Origin: Beta vulgaris subsp. vulgaris
Lineage: Eukaryota > Streptophyta > Magnoliopsida > Caryophyllales > Amaranthaceae
Assembly (NCBI RefSeq): GCF_026745355.1
Contig: NC_079205.1
Location: 47,408,027 to 47,472,026, forward strand
Length of the DNA: 64,000 nt
Reading direction: 5' to 3'
Shown: positions 44,340-56,596 of the stretch, one piece after another
Layout: each line of letters begins with the position of its first letter
Numbering within the stretch: position 1 is the first letter of the stretch
Notes under the pieces: model-generated
Told to the model about the DNA's origin: nothing
The model's database searches: none
What the model saw: the letters and a program-made list of their open reading frames with translations, nothing else
Made by a program: the position numbers and the translations under genes

Positions 44340-45130
44340 GCCTCTAAAACCCCCTTTTACCATCACATAAACATGGTTGCCTCTAAAGTATATGGTTTTT
44401 AGTGTCAAGTATATTTTGGTGCCTCTAAAGATACATTTTAGCATCAGATGAATGTTGGTTGCCTCTAAAATCATGTTTTTAGCATCACATGAATATTGGT
44501 TGTCTCTAAATCCATATTTTTAGCATCACATGAATTTAGTTGTCTCTAAAGCCATTTTGTTTAGCATCAACTGTAGTTAGTTGTCTCTAAAGCCATGTAT
44601 TTAGCGTCACATGACTTTAGTTGTCTCTAAAGCCATTTCTTTTCAGCATCAACTGTAGTCTTTAAAGCCATGTATTTAGTGTCACATGAATTTAGTTGTC
44701 TCTAAAGCTATTTTTTCAGCATCAATTGTAGTTAGTTGTCTCTCACTACAAGAAAATTTATCTATAGAGGCAAAACTTTGAGGCAAATAATTATCCATAG
44801 CCTCTAAAAGATATATTTAGCATCAATTAAACTATGATTGTCTCTAAATGTTATTTTTAGCATTAGTGGATTATAGGATGCCCCTAAATGTTCTTTTTAG
44901 CATCAATGAATTTATGGTTGTCTCTAAAAGTTAGTTTAAGCATTAGTGAATTCAAACTTGCCTCTAAAAGTTCATTTTTAGCATTACTAAACTTTGGTTG
45001 CCTCTAAAAGTTATGTTTTACTTATAATAAGTTTTATGTTGCCTCTAAAAGTTCTTTTAATGATTAGAGAAATTAAAAGTGGTTATATTGCCCCTAAAAC
45101 TTTCCTTTTAGCATAAGCGTTTTTTAAGAA
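44340..45130. repeat. Left subterminal array of the 6.3-kb CACTA element
   Basis: About a dozen imperfect units of roughly 60 bp carry GTTGCCTCTAAA and TTTAGCATCA. The array is interrupted at 44744 by the extra CACTACAAGAAAA terminus and then continues. Such arrays bind the transposase in CACTA elements, which is family knowledge rather than shown here. Confidence 0.8.
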
Positions 45131-45589
45131 GCCCTAAACCTTTTTTTATTTATTTACTGGTAGTATTATATATAGTTGCTTCTAATAGCAATACTTAGCA
45201 TAATAACTACAATTTAAATAGAAAATTTATGTTTAGCAAATAACATTTTTTTTTTTTGCTTTGGGGTACTAGGAGTCTAGGATTCCTACTTCAATTTAAA
45301 AACACAGAAACAAAAGTAACACATGACAAATAGAAAAAATTATAATGATTTTATTAAACAAAAAATCGTCGTTACAAATAACCCCATGCTACACGAGGGT
45401 AATCTAACTAAACATGAAAACCATTAGAATTACAACTCAACTTTGCTAAGCTATAAGCAACTTCATTCCTTGATGTTTTGACGAATAAGACTGAAAATCT
45501 TTGAGACCCTTCGGCGACCTTGATTCCTTGAGCTTGAATATATCAAGCCTTGAGTGATTCCATAACAAGATCACACATGGGCACATTAT

Positions 45590-45718
45590 ATCATTTCGAA
45601 GTTCTCCCCCCAAGGTCCCTGAATTAACCTCTGATCTTATAGAAGCAGCATCACGCAAAAGGCCAAGTGATTTCTGCAGACCATCTTGTGCATCGAAAAC
45701 ATCAAGAACAGCTCTGAA
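45590..45718 (-). pseudogene. Captured DCAF1 gene fragment
   Basis: On the minus strand the reading is FRAVLDVFDAQDGLQ, then KSLGLLRDAASIRSEVNSG and TLGGELRND, closely matching a conserved block of plant DCAF1, the substrate receptor of CUL4-DDB1 ubiquitin ligases. Similarity stops after RND. An in-frame stop lies just upstream of FRAV, but an acceptor-like TTCAG there fits an exon start. Only about 43 residues of a protein of nearly 2000 are present, so this is a captured piece inside the CACTA element and not a gene. Confidence 0.8.
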
Positions 45719-46479
45719 TAATCAGTAGATACATTATAATGTTTTATTCACTTTCTTCTTTGAAGCAGCAAGCCTTACACTCCTCACATTAGCTTCTGAT
45801 GAAGTAGCTTTTGAACGGTTCTTTTATCTTTACTTGATTTCTTCTTCTTTAGAGGAACCAATGTAACCCTGCAAAATAGCAGCCACTGTAAGCTTGCAAA
45901 ATAATAATCGAGATGATATCATAATAGAATAAGATACTTAACTATCTAATGCACAATTGAACACAATTGTGCTCAATTCTTGCTATAAGAAGTTCAATAA
46001 AAACAATATCAACAGTAAGAATTCAAGGAAGAACATAGTGCTCATCAGAAAAGCAGAGAGGATGGTAGTGAGAATGACGGTATTATTTCTTAAATAGATC
46101 ATAGAACTTGTAATAAGATAAAATTTCAATACACAAATCCTGTGTAATCTCAAACCACTGAGCCCCCTTTTCTCCATTGTCCAACAATGATGTTGGGTCT
46201 CATATGTCGATCATAGCAGCCCAAGTTGTGTCACCATAAGATCCACAAGTTGTGTGCAGATTTTGTGAGATACTTGCATCTTGTTTGAAAATCGTAAATC
46301 GAAATGCAACTTTCAGAGAGAAACACGAAGCACTCATTTGAAAAGTCTGCTAGGAGAGCGTTGGCTAAATGGCTCTTATGCGCGTCTGGGTGTGATACAT
46401 CACCCCATGAAACTTCATATATATATGTAGATCAGTAAATGTAAATAAAAATACTTGATTGATTTGAATTGAAACCTCT

Positions 46480-49400
46480 AAATCTACGACACTCATAGCG
46501 GGATACACCTCATTACCTCACATTTTCACTCGCTTTCTCTCACCTCACATACATATCAAAATACTCACCCTCACACCGACACTATTCTCTCTTTCAATCT
46601 CTTTCTCTCACCTCACCTTCACTCCTCCCTTCGTTGCCCTTCATCTCTCTCACTTCACCGTCTCCTTCATTGCGATTTCGGTAAGTTCTTTTTCTCCAAT
46701 TTGGTGCATCTCAACTTTTTTTATCTTCGAATTTTCTGGATTAATTCGAAATTTGGGATCTTAAATTATGTGGGTTTGGGGCTTTGAATTTTGAGGGGTT
46801 TTGGGGTAAAATTATGCTTCGAGTTAGTTCGAATTTTGGCGTTGACTACTTCGAATTTTCTGGATTATATTCAATTTACATTATGTTATACAAGATGTGG
46901 GTTCATATTTGAGTTTTATTTGGATAATTTGATCTGTTTACGATTCGCTATTGACAGTGGCGATCATCTGCAACTAACAATTGGGTTGGTGTAAATTTTC
47001 TTATATGATATAAATTTTCCTGATCTAATATGAATTCTTCTTATTATACTTCGTTGGTTTTAAAGTTATATTAGTCGAATCCGATGTGATTCGATTTGAT
47101 TTTTTCTTATCTAAACTGAATATTATTACTCTCTCCGTTCCATAATTTTTAGTGCATTTGAGTTATTTACACTATTCACATGCAGAGATAATCTTCTATA
47201 TATTGATCAACATATAAAAGTAAATATAGTCATGTGGGTTCTTGTTTGAATTGTCTTAATGAGTATAATATTAATATCCAATTGCAATAATTTTTACAAA
47301 TATGTAATCACAGATATTTATGACATAAAATGTGCGTTGAGAAGCGTATGAACAGTGAAATGCACAAAAAATTATGGAATAGAGGGAGCATATAATTTCA
47401 AATTTTTCTAATCTTAGCTAGTTTGATCAATTTTAATCTAATCATTTTCAAAATAAGCATTAAAGTGCTTATATACGTTGAAAAGAATGCACCCTTAGGT
47501 TGCGTTTGTTCAACTTAATAATAACAACTTGTACATTTTTTTTTATAACAATAATAATATTATTATTACATAATAAAATGATGATAATAATAAGTAATAA
47601 TAATTAATAATAAAAAATTATTATATTATAATAATAATAATAATAATAATAATAAGGAAGAGTCCCAAATAAATTCAAATTTAGATTATTGTTGTACAAC
47701 TGCAATTTCAAAAACACTTTTGGAAAAAAAAAAGGAAATTTCAAAAACACTTTGTTTGAGAATTGAAAGAAAAACCCTAGTCCCTCATTTCATTTCCCCC
47801 CAATTCCCAGCCCAGCCGTCTTCTCAGTTGTCCCTCATTCTCTCTCTCTAACTCTCGGCTTTGCTCAGCAACGCCGTTTTCACATCGGTCTTCAACATCA
47901 CCTTATCACCGACGGCGTAAAATCTCGTCACTAACGCAAAAACTCAAGGTATTCTTTCTCTCTCCTCTATTTCCCCCAAATTCAAAACCCTAATCCTTCA
48001 TTTTCCTCACCAATTTCTCGTGTTTATAGGTGAATCGATCGAATTGTTGGATAAGGAGCTTTTTTGTATCGAGGAATAAGATTTTTTGATCGAGTTTATT
48101 CTCTTGTGAAGTGTTTCTCTTCCCTTACTCCTGCAGCGGCGCAGTGGTGATGGGGATGGTTCGGCGGTGTTCGACCCAGTGGCGTCGCATCGAAATTGTC
48201 AGTCTATAATGACATTATCATCAGCCGCCATTACGTGGTCGTTTTATCAGTTCGGTCTCTCGCCGGAGACCCATACAGCACTTCGCAGCCCCTGTTCCCC
48301 TCTATCTCTCTCATGTTATGGTATAGTTTCTCCTGTTCGTCGATGTTCGTCAAGTTGTTGCCATTCGCTGCTTCGCCGGCGAACGCCTCCGCCTCCACGC
48401 CGAAGCTCCACTGATGTGCACTGAAGTTTCGAAAATCTCCCTCGACTCCTCTGTTTCTCGGTTCTTCTCTGTCTTCGCTGCTCCTAGTAGAGCAGAGGTA
48501 ATATAAATTTCCTCTTTGTTCTTAATTCAAACCCTTTTCTTTGTAATTCAAGCCCAAGTTGTTTGTGTTGTTGTATAGTTGTTGTTCTTGTTATTGTTGC
48601 TGTCGTTTATGGAACCGTGCTCTACTCTGTCATTTTCTTGTTGTTGTGGTGGTTATTGTTAGATTATATTGTTGTTCTGTTATTGTGGTGGTTTATTAAT
48701 TTTAAGTGATGGGTAAATTCTAATTTTTTGCACGACAAGCTGCTGCTAATTGATTGTTGATTGTTCTGTTGCGGCAATTGCTCACTGCTTCTATTTTTTT
48801 GCTTATTTATTTGTTCCTGCAGTCACATTCAGCTCTTTGTCCCTTCTTAAACGGCTATCCTTTTGTTTAGATTATCGATTTAGCCCATCGAAGCTGTTTA
48901 GATGATTAATTTTCGCGCAGCTGCAAATTGTTAAGGTTAGTACCTCTCAGTTGACTTTAGTTCTCTAATTTTGCTGTGTGATTTTGGTATAGAGTATAAA
49001 AACAGGTTTCCACTGTTAGATTAAGTGGTATAGAGTTATGCTTATCTTATATGCATTTATGATGTTAAATTTTTTTGATCTTATCTTTGGGTAACAAATG
49101 TTTTTTCTTTTTTTCAATCTTTTGGTGCAGTATGTGTTCATGGTGTCATATTGGAGCTGTCAAATTAAGGAAAATAAGGTGGTTTTCATGTAAGTTTCTA
49201 ATTATTTTAATGAAGTTCAAAATTCAAGATATCATGAATAGATATTTATAGTTACTATAACGGTTGTAAATAATGGTGAATAAAATTGCTACCTGAATCC
49301 TTCTAGTTGTGGCTTTGATGCTGTTAAATAAGTATTTTTAGTCAATCTGGAAAGGTTTGTGCTGCTGACTTGCTGATGTTTGTTTTTGCACGATCATTGT

Positions 49401-49720
49401 TGTTCATGTACTTAATCTTGTGTTATTGCAGCGGTTGCTATGCTTTTTAGTTGTTTCCGGTGCAAGTTGTCGTGCCATTGCGTGCTACTACTACCGGCTA
49501 AGCCAATTTTTGTACAAGTTATTACAGCTTTGTTAAACTAATATTTGTTATTAAACTAATATTTACTATATGCATGTGTTGCAGGTGCTTGCGGAATCCA
49601 ACTATTCAAACAATTGAAGAATAATATGAGGAAGAAAATAGCATGACACTAACAAAGACTGAGGCAATTGAAAAATGGAATGACACTATTCAAACTATTA
49701 GATATCTTTTTTTTTCTCTC
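46480..49720. other. CACTA interior: leader-like and intron-like sequence, no named gene
   Basis: CT-rich stretches (46500-46680, 47810-48010), a GCGGCG-containing patch (48130-48420) and several TTGCAG and GGTAAG-type sites look like captured promoter, leader and exon material. An (AAT)n tract lies at about 47530-47655. I could not match any frame to a known protein. The serine-rich frame near 48167-48424 has no recognisable domain. Confidence 0.35.
47127..47392. repeat. Stowaway-like MITE inside the CACTA element
   Basis: Begins TACTCTCTCCGTTCCATAAT and ends ATTATGGAATAGAGGGAGCA, followed by TA. The arms pair through TTTTTAGTGCAT and ATGCACAAAAAA. Confidence 0.75.
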
Positions 49721-49924
49721 TTGTAGTTTCCAATTTCTTTTTACTGTAACAATTGTGAACAACCAACTAGACATGTTAGTTGATTAAGGTGTTTATATAA
49801 ATGACAATTATTTTTTATCTATATAGTAGCTTTTTATTGATTCATTAAATTGTTTTGTTTGTTTACTTTTAGTATTAATATAGCATATATATGTATTAAT
49901 TCATAAATCTTAAACTGTAAAATG

Positions 49925-50600
49925 TGTAGTTGCCCCTAATAGTTTTAATAAAAATGTCAAAAGTTGCACCTAAAAACATCCTTTAGCGACTAACTTATGG
50001 TTGCATTAGAGGCAACATATAATTAGAGATGGATTTATGGTGCCTCTAAATATAAGTGGTCTTATCAGCAATATAACTTGTGTGCCCCAAAAAGGTGGCA
50101 TTAGGGGCAACCTATAATTAGCGACAGACATATGGTTGCCTCTAAACGTAAGAGGCTTTAGCAGAACTGTAACTTGTGTGCCTCAAAAGGTGGCATTAGG
50201 GGCAACCTATTATTAGCGACAGACATATGGTTGCCTCTAAACATATCAGTCTTTAGCCGCACCATAACTTGTCTGCCTCTAAATGACGCATTAGGGGCAA
50301 CCTATAATTAGCGACAGTCATATGTTTGCCTCTAAACTTAAGAGTCTTTAGCAGATACCATAATTTGTCTGCCTCTAAAACGTGGCATTAGGGGCAACCT
50401 ATAATTAGCGACAGCATATGGTTGTCTCTAAACATAAGAGTCTTTAGCAGCACCATAACTTGTCTGCCTCTAAAACGTGGCATTAGGGGCAACCTATAAT
50501 TAGCGACGGACTAATTAGATGCAACCAAAAAATTATTTCTAAACACCATTAGAGGCTACAAATATATATTTAGATGCAATTTTGGATTGCCTCTATATGT
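49925..50600. repeat. Right subterminal array of the CACTA element, about 95-bp unit
   Basis: The unit GGCATTAGGGGCAACCTATA starts at about 50097, 50192, 50287, 50384 and 50479, each followed by ATTAGCGACAG and TTGCCTCTAAAC. The spacing is nearly constant at 94-97 bp. Diverged units extend the array on both sides. It is oriented opposite to the left array. Confidence 0.85.
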
Positions 50601-50619
50601 ATTTTTTTTTTTTGTAGTG

Positions 50620-51775
50620 GATCACTGTCCTGTTTTGTTAGAATTAGACCACAAGACTCCACCGCATGGACCTAAACCTTTCTGTTTTGAGCCTATGTGG
50701 CTCCTGGATTCTTCTTTCTATCAGTTCGTGGCCTCGGAGTGGGGAAAAATTAGAGGAAAGGGTCCGCTTAGTGAAGACTTAGTTACCCTATGCCAGGCTA
50801 TGACCCAATGGAACAAGAACACTTTTGGTAATATCTATCAAAGGAAGAATAGAGCAAATGCGAGGCTAAAAGGAACCCAATTAGCACTAGCTAATAACCC
50901 TTCCTCCCAATTCTTATTTAGGTTAGAATCGAAATTACAAGAGGAGTTGCTGAATATTCTAAACCAAGAATAGGCGTTGTGATTTGCTAAGAGTAGACTA
51001 GAAAGACTTCAGGAGGGGGATAGGAATACTAAGTACTTCCGTAGAAGTGTTCTGATGAACCGCCAGTAAAGCAGGATTCTTTCCATTAGGGACCAAGTAG
51101 GAAGTGTGTTGACAGATCCAGTGGACATTAGAGAGCATATTTCAAGCTTCTTTCTTAAGTTATACTCGTCGGAAAAAATTGAAAGTGTGTGGACCCACAA
51201 AATGCATAAAGCTTCTATATGTTTAGATTACCCTTTACCTATTATAGAAGTCAAGGAGGCCCTGTTTAGCATGCATCCAAATAAGGCTCCGGGACCGGAC
51301 GGTCTACACCCGATTTTCTTCCAAAGGACCTGGGGCATTCTAGGTTAAGATATTTGGGAAACTTTAAATAGTTGGTTTAGGGAAGGGAGAGTTCCGGAAC
51401 ATCTATGTGAAGCAACGATATGCCTTATCCCCAAACAATACCCCCCGGAGACTGTTAGACATCTGAGGCCTATAAGTCTATGCAATACCTTGTAAGGTGT
51501 TAACCAAAGTACTTGTGAACCGCTTAAAACCCTTTATGAACGACCTCATAGTGCCAAATCAGAATAGCTTCACCAAGGGTAGAGGGGCCTATATTAATTT
51601 GGTAGTGGCCTCCAAAGTTCTACATTCCATGTCCAAGAAAAAGGGTCATGTAGGGTGGTTTGCTTTAAAGATAGACTTGGAAAAAGCTTATGATAGGTTG
51701 GAATGGAGCTTCATTAGAGATTGTCTTTTTAGCCATGGTATTGATGAAAAAACCATCCGGCTAACAACGTATTGA
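50620..51775 (+). pseudogene. Second LINE, endonuclease end and reverse transcriptase remnant
   Basis: It resumes with DHCPVLLELD, then FCFEPMWLLDSSF, LEEGDRNTKYF-like sequence (51000-51040), NKAPGPDGLHPIFF, HLRPISLCNT and IDLEKAYDRLEWSFI. Stops occur at least near 50971, 51067 and 51348, and frame changes near 51490. The reverse transcriptase is truncated after the AYDRLEW motif; the FADD motif and 3' end are missing. An inactive old copy. Confidence 0.8.
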
Positions 51776-51815
51776 TGAAAAAACCATCCGGCTAACAACG
51801 TATTGATGAAAAAAC
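51739..51815. repeat. 31-bp tandem duplication at the LINE break
   Basis: A 31-bp unit beginning TATTGATGAAAAAACCATCC and ending CTAACAACG occurs at 51739-51769 and 51770-51800, then a third start runs to about 51815. It lies exactly where LINE similarity ends, so it may mark the deletion or repair junction. Confidence 0.85.
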
Positions 51816-53535
51816 TCTTAATACTATTAATAACATAACAACGTACTCCTCTTAACGGAACTCATTACTCTTAATAGTATCATTAGCAAGGTCACTTGTG
51901 TGTACTAATTGAGTTCTAGTAAGACACTAGTAGTATAATTACAACAAAACACCAAGTATTATATAGTCCTTGCTTATGTAAGTAAGGTACTTTGCCAATA
52001 ACAATAGTCTCTAAGTTAACTTCCTAACGCACTAACCAAATACATACCGTTAACTATATGTTATCCTATAATTGATTTGCGTTAATAAAACAATCATTCC
52101 TCTCATTGTACTAACTAATAATTTCATTAATTTAAACTAAGAACTCAGAATAGGAATAGTTAGTTTCCAAATTAATAATGTTCCAACTATGATATATTGA
52201 TGTCTACTTCAGTTTAGGATTTCTACCATTAACAAGAACAAATCCACCAGCACTCATTCACCCAATTAATCACACAACATCATTTTTCAAATTCCAATTC
52301 ACAAGCAACGATGAATACAACATCATAAATCTCATCTAACATCCACAATTCATAATCTATTCATTAATCTTCAGTCATAATTTGGAGAAACAACAACCAT
52401 AGCAAAAAAAAAAGACAACAACAACCACACAAGAAGGTTAGTACCTTTGGTATTTTGTGAACCACCAGCAAATCGAGGCGGCGACGACGGCAGGGTAGAC
52501 AAGACCGACGGCGGCAGCAGCACACCAACCACAGCAACAACCACAAAATCAACAAGCAAGAACAGAGGGAAGAACGCAGCGCGGCAACAAGCATCACCAC
52601 CGCCGCAACAACAATGCGCGATAGAGAGAGAGAAGAGGTAGTGCTCAGTCACCGGCGAGCAAGGCGGCGTGACTCCAGTGGTTATAGCGCGCAGGAGGAG
52701 AGAGAAACACAGGGGCAACAACAACAACATCGCGATGGCTCACTAGCAGCACCGCGGAGGCAGAATACGAATAGAGGAGAGAGAGATGAGTCGGCACGAA
52801 CGACCTACAACAGAGCTCCAGCGAGCTTCGGTAATTACCAGAGACGGGAGCGAAAGAAAGTGACGGGAAGGTGCGAGAAAAATGGGGTTTGGGGGTTTTT
52901 CCTTTTGGGGTTTGAGAAGTTACGAGGGAGAGAGAGATTTTTGAGGTGAGGTGGTTTTATTTCATCACATTAAACCGACAGAGACATTTCGAAGAGTATA
53001 TTGATGGCCAAATACAACTCAACTTATACTTAAAATTCAAAATATATCAATAATAGCGGCATAGTATTAAACAAATAAATATTTTACAACACGATAAATA
53101 AAAATATTCATATTCGGACCCAATAAAATATAATTAACGTTTAATTATTTAAAATTAAGCATGTTACAATACTGGGGGATAAATAGCTTGCGAAGACGAG
53201 TAGATCGACAAGGAATATTGACCGGCGAATTCTGAGTACTAGAGACGGTAGTTGGCGGAGGAATTTGGGGTGGATTCACGTGCAAAATTTGGCGATTCTA
53301 ATGTGCTATCGCTGCTCTATGAAGAAGAACGAGATGTGAATTGTGATTACTAAGGAAGAAATGAAGTATTCTTATAATTAGGGTTTTTTAAAATTCGAAT
53401 AAGTTTATTCCTCTCTTCCTTGTTTAAAAAATTCAGGCGCCTTTTTTTCCTCTTCAATTTACAATTCATCACCATACCCGCTAGTATATATTTTAGGAAT
53501 CTATATTTTCTCCAAAAGGATATAAAACAAAAAAA
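51816..53535. other. No gene recognised; low-complexity CAA/GGCG-rich block
   Basis: AT-rich DNA to about 52380, then a GCGGCAGCAGC/CAACAACAAC block (52380-52850) with purine-rich AGAGAGAG stretches, then AT-rich again. The open frames on both strands here are short and compositionally driven. It may be leader sequence trapped by the truncated CACTA element whose right end is at 53736. Confidence 0.3.
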
Positions 53536-53736
53536 ACCACTTAACAAAAATAAGTGGTATCTTTAATATTGTGATTTTAAGGATGTGCAAAAGACCACAT
53601 GTCTAAAAAGGAGGTCTTTTTATCGTAATATAAAAGACCTCTTGTCTAAGAAATTAGATGTTTTTTGCTAAATAATCACGTATGTCATCAAAGTGGTCTC
53701 TTATGGGTGGTCACTTTGCCCATATTTGTAGTAGTG
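53536..53736 (+). mobile_element. Right end of a truncated CACTA element
   Basis: It ends CATATTTGTAGTAGTG and carries subterminal AAAAGACC/GGTCTTTT units in both orientations (53590-53710). No matching left terminus was found in the window. It is distinct in sequence from the neighbouring GCGTCGCAC family. Confidence 0.6.
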
Positions 53737-53772
53737 CCTTAACATGAATATTAGACAACATATTATTATATG

Positions 53773-54164
53773 CACTAGTAGAAAAACGACGATTTGCGTC
53801 CCCTGATGTGCGTCGCACTAAAACGGAAATGACGCAAAAACCCTATTTGCGTCGCACGCCACACAGTGTACGACGCAAACATCAACAAACATATCAGGTA
53901 TATGAGCAATATGCGTCACACCCTCTGTGTGTGCGACACATATTGCCTTTGTGCGTCGCATGTTGTTGTGGTGCGACGCATATTATTTATGCGTTTCACG
54001 TCTTTAAGATGTGTTGCAAAAGACTAAATCGCGTCGGAACTTTAGGCCCATCCGACGCAAATTACTTGGGCCCCTAACCCTAAAATTTTTAAACTCTCCC
54101 TCACATTCCCACTGTCTCAGCGCCTCCTTCTCTTCTCTCATGAACTCAGCGCCTCTCCCTCTCC

Positions 54165-54231
<67 letters not shown>

Positions 54232-55454
54232 TCAGCGCCTCTCCCTCTCCTCTCTTTCTCTCTCTCAACTCAGCGCCTCTCATCCTCTCCTCTAAACCCT
54301 AAAATCACCATTGGGATTCTCACACGCAATTCTCTCTCTCTCCTAACAAGATGACGACGCCATTAAAATCGCTATTGAAGAACACGACCAAGGTAAATAA
54401 TGGAGCACAACTACTCGATTTTTTCGGTAAACACTCGAAATCGCCATTGAAGAAATTGATTCCAACTACTCGATTGGGCTTTTTTTTCGGCGACTACACA
54501 TGTAAGATTTTTTTAGGGTTTTGTAATATAAATCGCCATTTGTTTGCTGATTTGTTTAGGGTTTCATTTTTTATACTCATTTTTTAGATTTGATTTTCAA
54601 TTTTAATTTTCAGATCTGAAAATTCGTTTTTTCATTTTTTGGATCTAAAAACTAAAAACTTTCTACTGATGACCTTTTGTTTCTTTTTCATTTTTCATTT
54701 TTTTCATTTTTCTCGTTTTTTTCGTTAAAAAAACACAAGTAGCATGAGGAGGAAGATTGAAATAGAACGGCAGCAGCAACGCCCACAACAACAGTAGTGG
54801 CAGCAGCCACGAACAGATGCGGTTTGGTGGTTCACGAAACAGAGCAACGAGCACTAGTAGGAAACAGACTCATTTCTTGTATTTTCTTGTAATTTCTATT
54901 CAAATTTGCGTTCCTCGCTCATTTCATTCTTGTACTTCTTTCGTTGTTTCGATTTAGATTAATGCATTCATGGTTTTGTTCTTGTATTTCTTGTTTGTAT
55001 GCAAAATTACTGTGCGTGTATTTTTTTTTGTAATAAAATTACCTGATTCAGATTAATGCATCCTTTTGTTGTTGTATTTCTTGTATTCATGATTCAGATT
55101 AATGCATCCATTTGTGTATTTTTTTTAAATAAAATTACCAATTTGCGTCGCACATTCAATACTGTGCGACGCAGGTTTTATTTTTTTTTATAATAAAATT
55201 ACCTGATTTGCGTCGCACAATGTGCAATGTGCGACGCAAATTCCGCTTGTAGTGGGTAGTTTGTGCACTGTGAAGAGCAATTTGCGTCGCACCGTATACA
55301 ACGTGCGACGCAAATAGCTAAAATATCTGCGTCGTTTCCTCATACGACGCAGATCGTTAATAGGTCATCTGCGTTGAGACATGTGCCGTCGGACCCAAAT
55401 TCGACGCAAATAGGGGTCCCAGGTCCGACGCAAATCAACGTTTTTCTACTAGTG
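53773..55454 (+). mobile_element. Non-autonomous CACTA element of the GCGTCGCAC family, TSD ATG
   Basis: Left CACTAGTAGAAAAACGACG, right CGTTTTTCTACTAGTG, with ATG duplicated at 53770-53772 and 55455-55457. Subterminal blocks of TTTGCGTCGCAC and GTGCGACGCA lie at both ends. A (CT)n tract (54168-54228) and CT-rich leader-like DNA fill the middle. No transposase. Its left 200 bp are nearly identical, inverted, to the right end of the element at 57532-59377. Confidence 0.92.
54168..54228. repeat. (CT)n microsatellite
   Basis: About 30 CT units inside the CACTA element, flanked by CTCAGCGCCTCTCCCTCTCC repeats. It yields a false Ser-Leu repeat frame. Confidence 0.95.
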
Positions 55455-55649
55455 ATGTAGTTGCTCTAATCAATTTTTTGAGCTTCGGTAAAAAGTTCTT
55501 GTTACTAGCAAATTGATCTTTAGTGAAATTTTAAACGACATAATAACTTTGCTTTGTACTTTATGTAAACAAATGTTGGTAATAAGATTACAAGTACAGA
55601 TTTGATATTTCTTCATGATATACAAAAAAATCATTTTAATGGGAGAAAA

Positions 55650-55930
55650 ATGTTACAAGTTACAAATTAAAAGTGGTACTAAAAAATAAAAAAATAAAAA
55701 AATAAAAGAATGCGGGTGGAAATGTTGAACAAATAGCAAACATGGAAATTCGAACTCAAGACCTAACAACTAGAAACGCGCTTTTATGTTTGCGGTCGTA
55801 ACCAAGTTGACGGGATATTCAATCGTGTTAACAAGTGAATACATAAAGTAGTTCTAGCAAACACTATCGTTATTTGCAAACTATAATATTGGTTCTGGTT
55901 ACTTTTTAAATGTATCGTGTTGCTAAACAA
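55650..55930. repeat. Dispersed or duplicated segment, copy A
   Basis: Shares order and wording with 60050-60330: AAAAGAATG, GGAAATG, a GAACTCAAGACCT-like stretch, CAACTAGAAACGCGC against CAACCATAAATACAC, GATATTCAA, GATAACAAGTGGATA-type sequence, and CGTTATTTGCAAACT. The two copies flank the nested CACTA pair. No coding potential was seen. Confidence 0.6.
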
Positions 55931-56596
55931 ATAACAAACTTATAATCGTTTGAACCTTTTTTGTTATTAATATAATTAATATTTTTATTATATAATTTTT
56001 TTTACTTTCAATTTTAATCTATTAATATATGTAAAAGAACATCCATAAGCCAAATTTCAACTTTTCAACTTGCAGTGATTTTCAGACGTTTAACTATGTG
56101 ATACTTTTTTATACAAACAATTACTTATTTTGAACTTATCGTTAATAAATCACTACAAGTTGATGATAAACTATATAAATATATTTTAATAGGTCCTACA
56201 ATAATAACTTATTGATTAATTATGTACTTTAATTAATTCATTCATTAGAACTGTGTTTTAAAATATCGCAGATAAACTTATGATAATTATATCTTTTGTT
56301 TATAAACTTATAGTCACGTGTTAAAAGATGTTATGAATGTTTTGCATTATTGGAAGATTATGTTATAACTTGTTAAATGAATATGACATATTTCATGAAA
56401 CAAAATAATACTTTGAGATAATTATAATTGATGGGTTACAACAACAAATATGCAGTATTTTTAAGGTTTTTGTAATGTATGGTAAAAGAGTATTAGGGAC
56501 GGGGAGAGTATATCAATTGCGTGGATATTAATTTAACTAAATCGGTCAGGTTATAAAACGCAAGCTTAAATTCTTACTAATCTGTTACTAATAAAT
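55931..56596. other. No gene recognised
   Basis: AT-rich non-coding DNA. A Stowaway-like right end (GGGACGGGGAGAGTATA) appears near 56495-56511, but its partner is not clear. Confidence 0.3.

Larger units (their letters stand above)
44294..50619 (+). mobile_element. 6.3-kb non-autonomous CACTA element, TSD GAT, with a DCAF1 fragment
   Basis: The left end is CACTACCAAAAAAATTGG, followed by CTATAGAGGCA. The right end has TGCCTCTATATG, a T run and TTTGTAGTG. GAT is duplicated at 44291-44293 and 50620-50622, inside the LINE endonuclease codons. Long subterminal arrays of GGTTGCCTCTAAA units occupy both ends. A second CACTACAAGAAAA terminus at 44744, again followed by CTATAGAGGCA, indicates a nested or duplicated left end. 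No transposase was found. The interior has a minus-strand DCAF1 piece, leader-like CT-rich stretches and a Stowaway insertion. Confidence 0.9.

Noticed and set aside
45841..45880. Possible DCAF1 VTLVP segment upstream of the captured block
   Set aside because: In DCAF1 this motif follows the DAQDGLQ block, whereas here it precedes it, and the sequence after VTLVP does not match.
48167..48424. Serine-rich frame in the CACTA interior
   Set aside because: No recognisable domain, two overlapping frames of similar composition, and a GC-rich leader-like setting.
49925..50600. Regularly spaced repeats resembling a CRISPR array
   Set aside because: The units (about 95 bp) vary throughout, the spacers are themselves repeats, and they lie at the end of a CACTA transposon in plant DNA.
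52371..52949. Long frames on both strands with Gln-, Arg- or Leu-rich composition
   Set aside because: Driven by CAA/GGC repeats; no domain and no intron structure.
54011..54295. Ser-Leu repeat protein frame
   Set aside because: Direct translation of a (CT)n microsatellite within a CACTA element.
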